From the NCBI RefSeq assembly GCF_028416595.1, contig NZ_JAMQKC010000002.1:411049-475048 (forward strand): DNA of 64,000 nucleotides. The letters are read 5' to 3'. This DNA comes from Aquibacillus salsiterrae (GTDB lineage Bacteria > Bacillota > Bacilli > Bacillales > Amphibacillaceae). The notes under the pieces were generated by a model. That model saw nothing but the letters and a program-made list of their open reading frames with translations. It did no database searches and had not been told where the DNA came from. Within the stretch, counting starts at the first letter, position 1. The number at the start of each line of letters is the position of its first letter. Shown here in pieces: positions 62,780-64,000 of the stretch. The position numbers and the translations under genes were made by a program.

Positions 62780-63712
62780 TTGGCAACGTTAATTGTAAAC
62801 CCAAAACAATTGTACGGGTATGAACAGCTTCAAAAAGATCTTGCTAAACTGGAAACCACATATCAAGGTTTACTTTCCACACAAATAATTGGAAAATCTG
62901 TTGATCATCGAAATATTTATGCTGTTAAGTTAGGGAATGGTAAATCAGAAATATTTTTGAATGGTGCACATCATGCACGTGAATGGTTAACGACCTCCTT
63001 ACTAATGAACATGATTGATGTATATTGTAAGGCTTATGTTGAGGAAGAATCTATAGGTGAATTTGATGTTAGAAACATTTTAGATAATACGACAATATGG
63101 TTCGTGCCGATGGTAAATCCTGATGGTGTGGAATTGGTTCAAAAGGGACATGAGAACGCGAAAAACCCTGAATTTTTACTCGAATTAAACGACGGACAGC
63201 GAGACTTTTCTTCATGGAAAGCTAATATTAGAGGGGTAGATTTAAATCGCCAATATCCTGCTGATTGGGGAAATATTGCAGATGATGTTGGTCAGCCTGC
63301 GCCAATGATGTTCAAGGGGAATAGTCCACTTAGTGAACCAGAAACTAAAGCCGTTTATGAGTTTACGTTAGCTCACGATTTTAAACTTGCGGTGGCCTAT
63401 CATTCATCGGGAGAGGAATTGTTTTGGAAGTACAATGCAACTGGACAGCTACTTAAGACAGCTAGAAAGCTTGCAGATAAAATTGTAGAAAAAACCGGTT
63501 ATGACTTGGTATTTCCTGGAGACAATCCTAGTGGTGGTGGGTACACAGATTGGTTCATCGATTCATTAAAAAGGCCAGCGTTCACCCCTGAAATTTCCCC
63601 ATTAGTCGGCCCTAGACCAGTCCCACTAAGTAACTATGATAAGATTTGGCAGGATAACAAAGAGATAGGATTACTGTTAGCTGCTGAGATCGGGAAAAAG
63701 TATGTCACGTGA
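62780..63712 (+). CDS. M14 zinc carboxypeptidase (gamma-D-glutamyl-diaminopimelate peptidase-like)
   Basis: 310-residue M14 peptidase. Zinc ligands are in HAREW (HxxE) and the later AYHSSGE; the catalytic Glu is in FTPEISP. GVDLNRQYPADWG is the substrate-binding loop. It resembles B. subtilis YqgT and Lysinibacillus endopeptidase I, which cut gamma-D-Glu-Dap bonds, but it lacks LysM repeats and a signal peptide, so it may recycle muropeptides inside the cell. Start TTG 62780 lies six bases after AGGAGGG; the frame upstream is non-conserved. Confidence 0.88.
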   Translation: MATLIVNPKQLYGYEQLQKDLAKLETTYQGLLSTQIIGKSVDHRNIYAVKLGNGKSEIFLNGAHHAREWLTTSLLMNMIDVYCKAYVEEESIGEFDVRNILDNTTIWFVPMVNPDGVELVQKGHENAKNPEFLLELNDGQRDFSSWKANIRGVDLNRQYPADWGNIADDVGQPAPMMFKGNSPLSEPETKAVYEFTLAHDFKLAVAYHSSGEELFWKYNATGQLLKTARKLADKIVEKTGYDLVFPGDNPSGGGYTDWFIDSLKRPAFTPEISPLVGPRPVPLSNYDKIWQDNKEIGLLLAAEIGKKYVT

Positions 63713-63759
63713 AGAATAACTTTCGTATACGGAAGCCGTCCTGAAAATAGACACATCTG

Positions 63760-63795
63760 AGCGCATGGGTTTAATCCATGCGCTTTACTATTTTT
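63760..63795 (+). terminator. Terminator of the M14 peptidase gene
   Basis: AGCGCATGG (63760-63768) pairs perfectly with CCATGCGCT (63776-63784), followed by TTACTATTTTT. Confidence 0.85.
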
Positions 63796-63910
63796 GGTGT
63801 GGACGTTATGACAATACAATGCAGACTTGTGGTCAATCGTTTTAAATGTTCTATAGCGTCTTGTTTAAAAAATAAGGTAACTATTCAGGTACTCAGAAAA
63901 AACGCATGGC

Positions 63911-63935
63911 AAAAAGGGGTGCGGAGCACCCCTGA
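63911..63935 (-). terminator. Terminator of the partial minus-strand gene
   Basis: On the minus strand GGGGTGC and GCACCCC form the stem, followed by TTTTT. It supports a real gene ending at 63949. Confidence 0.85.
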
Positions 63936-63948
63936 AAAATAATTGTAA

Positions 63949-64000
63949 TTAGAGAGGTAAGAAAGGCTTTCCCTCTAGTGCTGCTTCGATCCCCTTCATG
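63949..64000 (-). CDS. C-terminal end of an unidentified gene
   Basis: The last 17 codons read to ...MKGIEAALEGKPFLPL and TAA on the minus strand. The strong terminator 14 bases later supports a real gene end. Too short to name. Confidence 0.5.
   Translation of the reverse strand, partial: MKGIEAALEGKPFLPL

Overview
The window is chromosomal DNA of a low-GC, endospore-forming Bacillaceae bacterium, probably related to Bacillus, Anaerobacillus or the alkaliphilic bacilli. The evidence is the gene order (uvrA, yvlBCD, hprK-lgt-ppaX-yvoF, trxB-nudix-rapZ-yvcK-whiA-crh-clpP, cggR-gapA-pgk-tpiA-gpmI-eno, secG-est-rnr-smpB-ssrA), an alpha/beta-type spore protein, bacillithiol genes (bshB2, a bacilliredoxin), S-box riboswitches, a CtsR box and a CggR operator. 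I see no prophage, IS transposase or CRISPR array. The species cannot be fixed from the sequence alone.

Layout. 1-3.8 kb: end of uvrA, yojF-bshB2, and the envelope-stress set yvlBCD. 3.9-7.1 kb: hprK-lgt-ppaX-yvoF, with a 157-bp inverted-repeat element between lgt and ppaX. 7.2-10.4 kb: glpK and glpD. 10.5-13.9 kb: panE (minus), a TPR protein and trxB. 14.3-18.1 kb: nudix-rapZ-yvcK-whiA-crh. 18.4-19.7 kb: clpP (minus) under CtsR, a small unannotated-looking gene, and tRNA-Arg(CCG). 19.7-28.2 kb: a methionine/sulfur region with two SAM-I riboswitches: metX, then metY fused to a CoA-binding domain, a sulfonate-type ABC importer, an AcsA-like ligase and a glutaredoxin-like protein. 28.3-35.5 kb: the CggR glycolytic operon. 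36-42 kb: a nitrilase-like hydrolase and a minus-strand fruK-fruA-ptsH-ptsI operon. 42.3-48.1 kb: lipase-like hydrolase, secG, est, rnr, smpB, tmRNA. 48.4-56 kb: ctaG-like, methyltransferase, aroK-aroD, a divergent LacI regulator/SDR pair, a D,D-carboxypeptidase and a spore protein. 56.3-64 kb: bacilliredoxin, CvfC-like protein, pabA-pabBC, a YczE-type membrane protein, an acyl-CoA dehydrogenase, an M14 peptidase, and the last codons of one more minus-strand gene.

Carbon control runs through the window. HPr, enzyme I, HPr kinase and Crh are all present. GlpK keeps the His230 that is the PTS phosphorylation site in Firmicute glycerol kinases. CcpA (cre)-like sites lie before crh, fruK, secG/hydrolase and the SDR gene. 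CggR and HPr-Ser-P both respond to fructose-1,6-bisphosphate in known bacilli, so these genes form a connected glycolytic sensing set.

The most unusual non-coding content is a family of palindromic repeats, about 16 full or partial copies. It has near-inverted ends (ATAAGAAAG / CTTTTCTTAT) and, in full copies, an invariant hairpin tip GTGGCAAAGASCGCCAC whose stem arms vary with compensating changes. Every copy I found lies in the same orientation. Most sit at convergent gene ends, and three are wedged between the metX riboswitch and metX. All calls are from reading the sequence; no database search was run.
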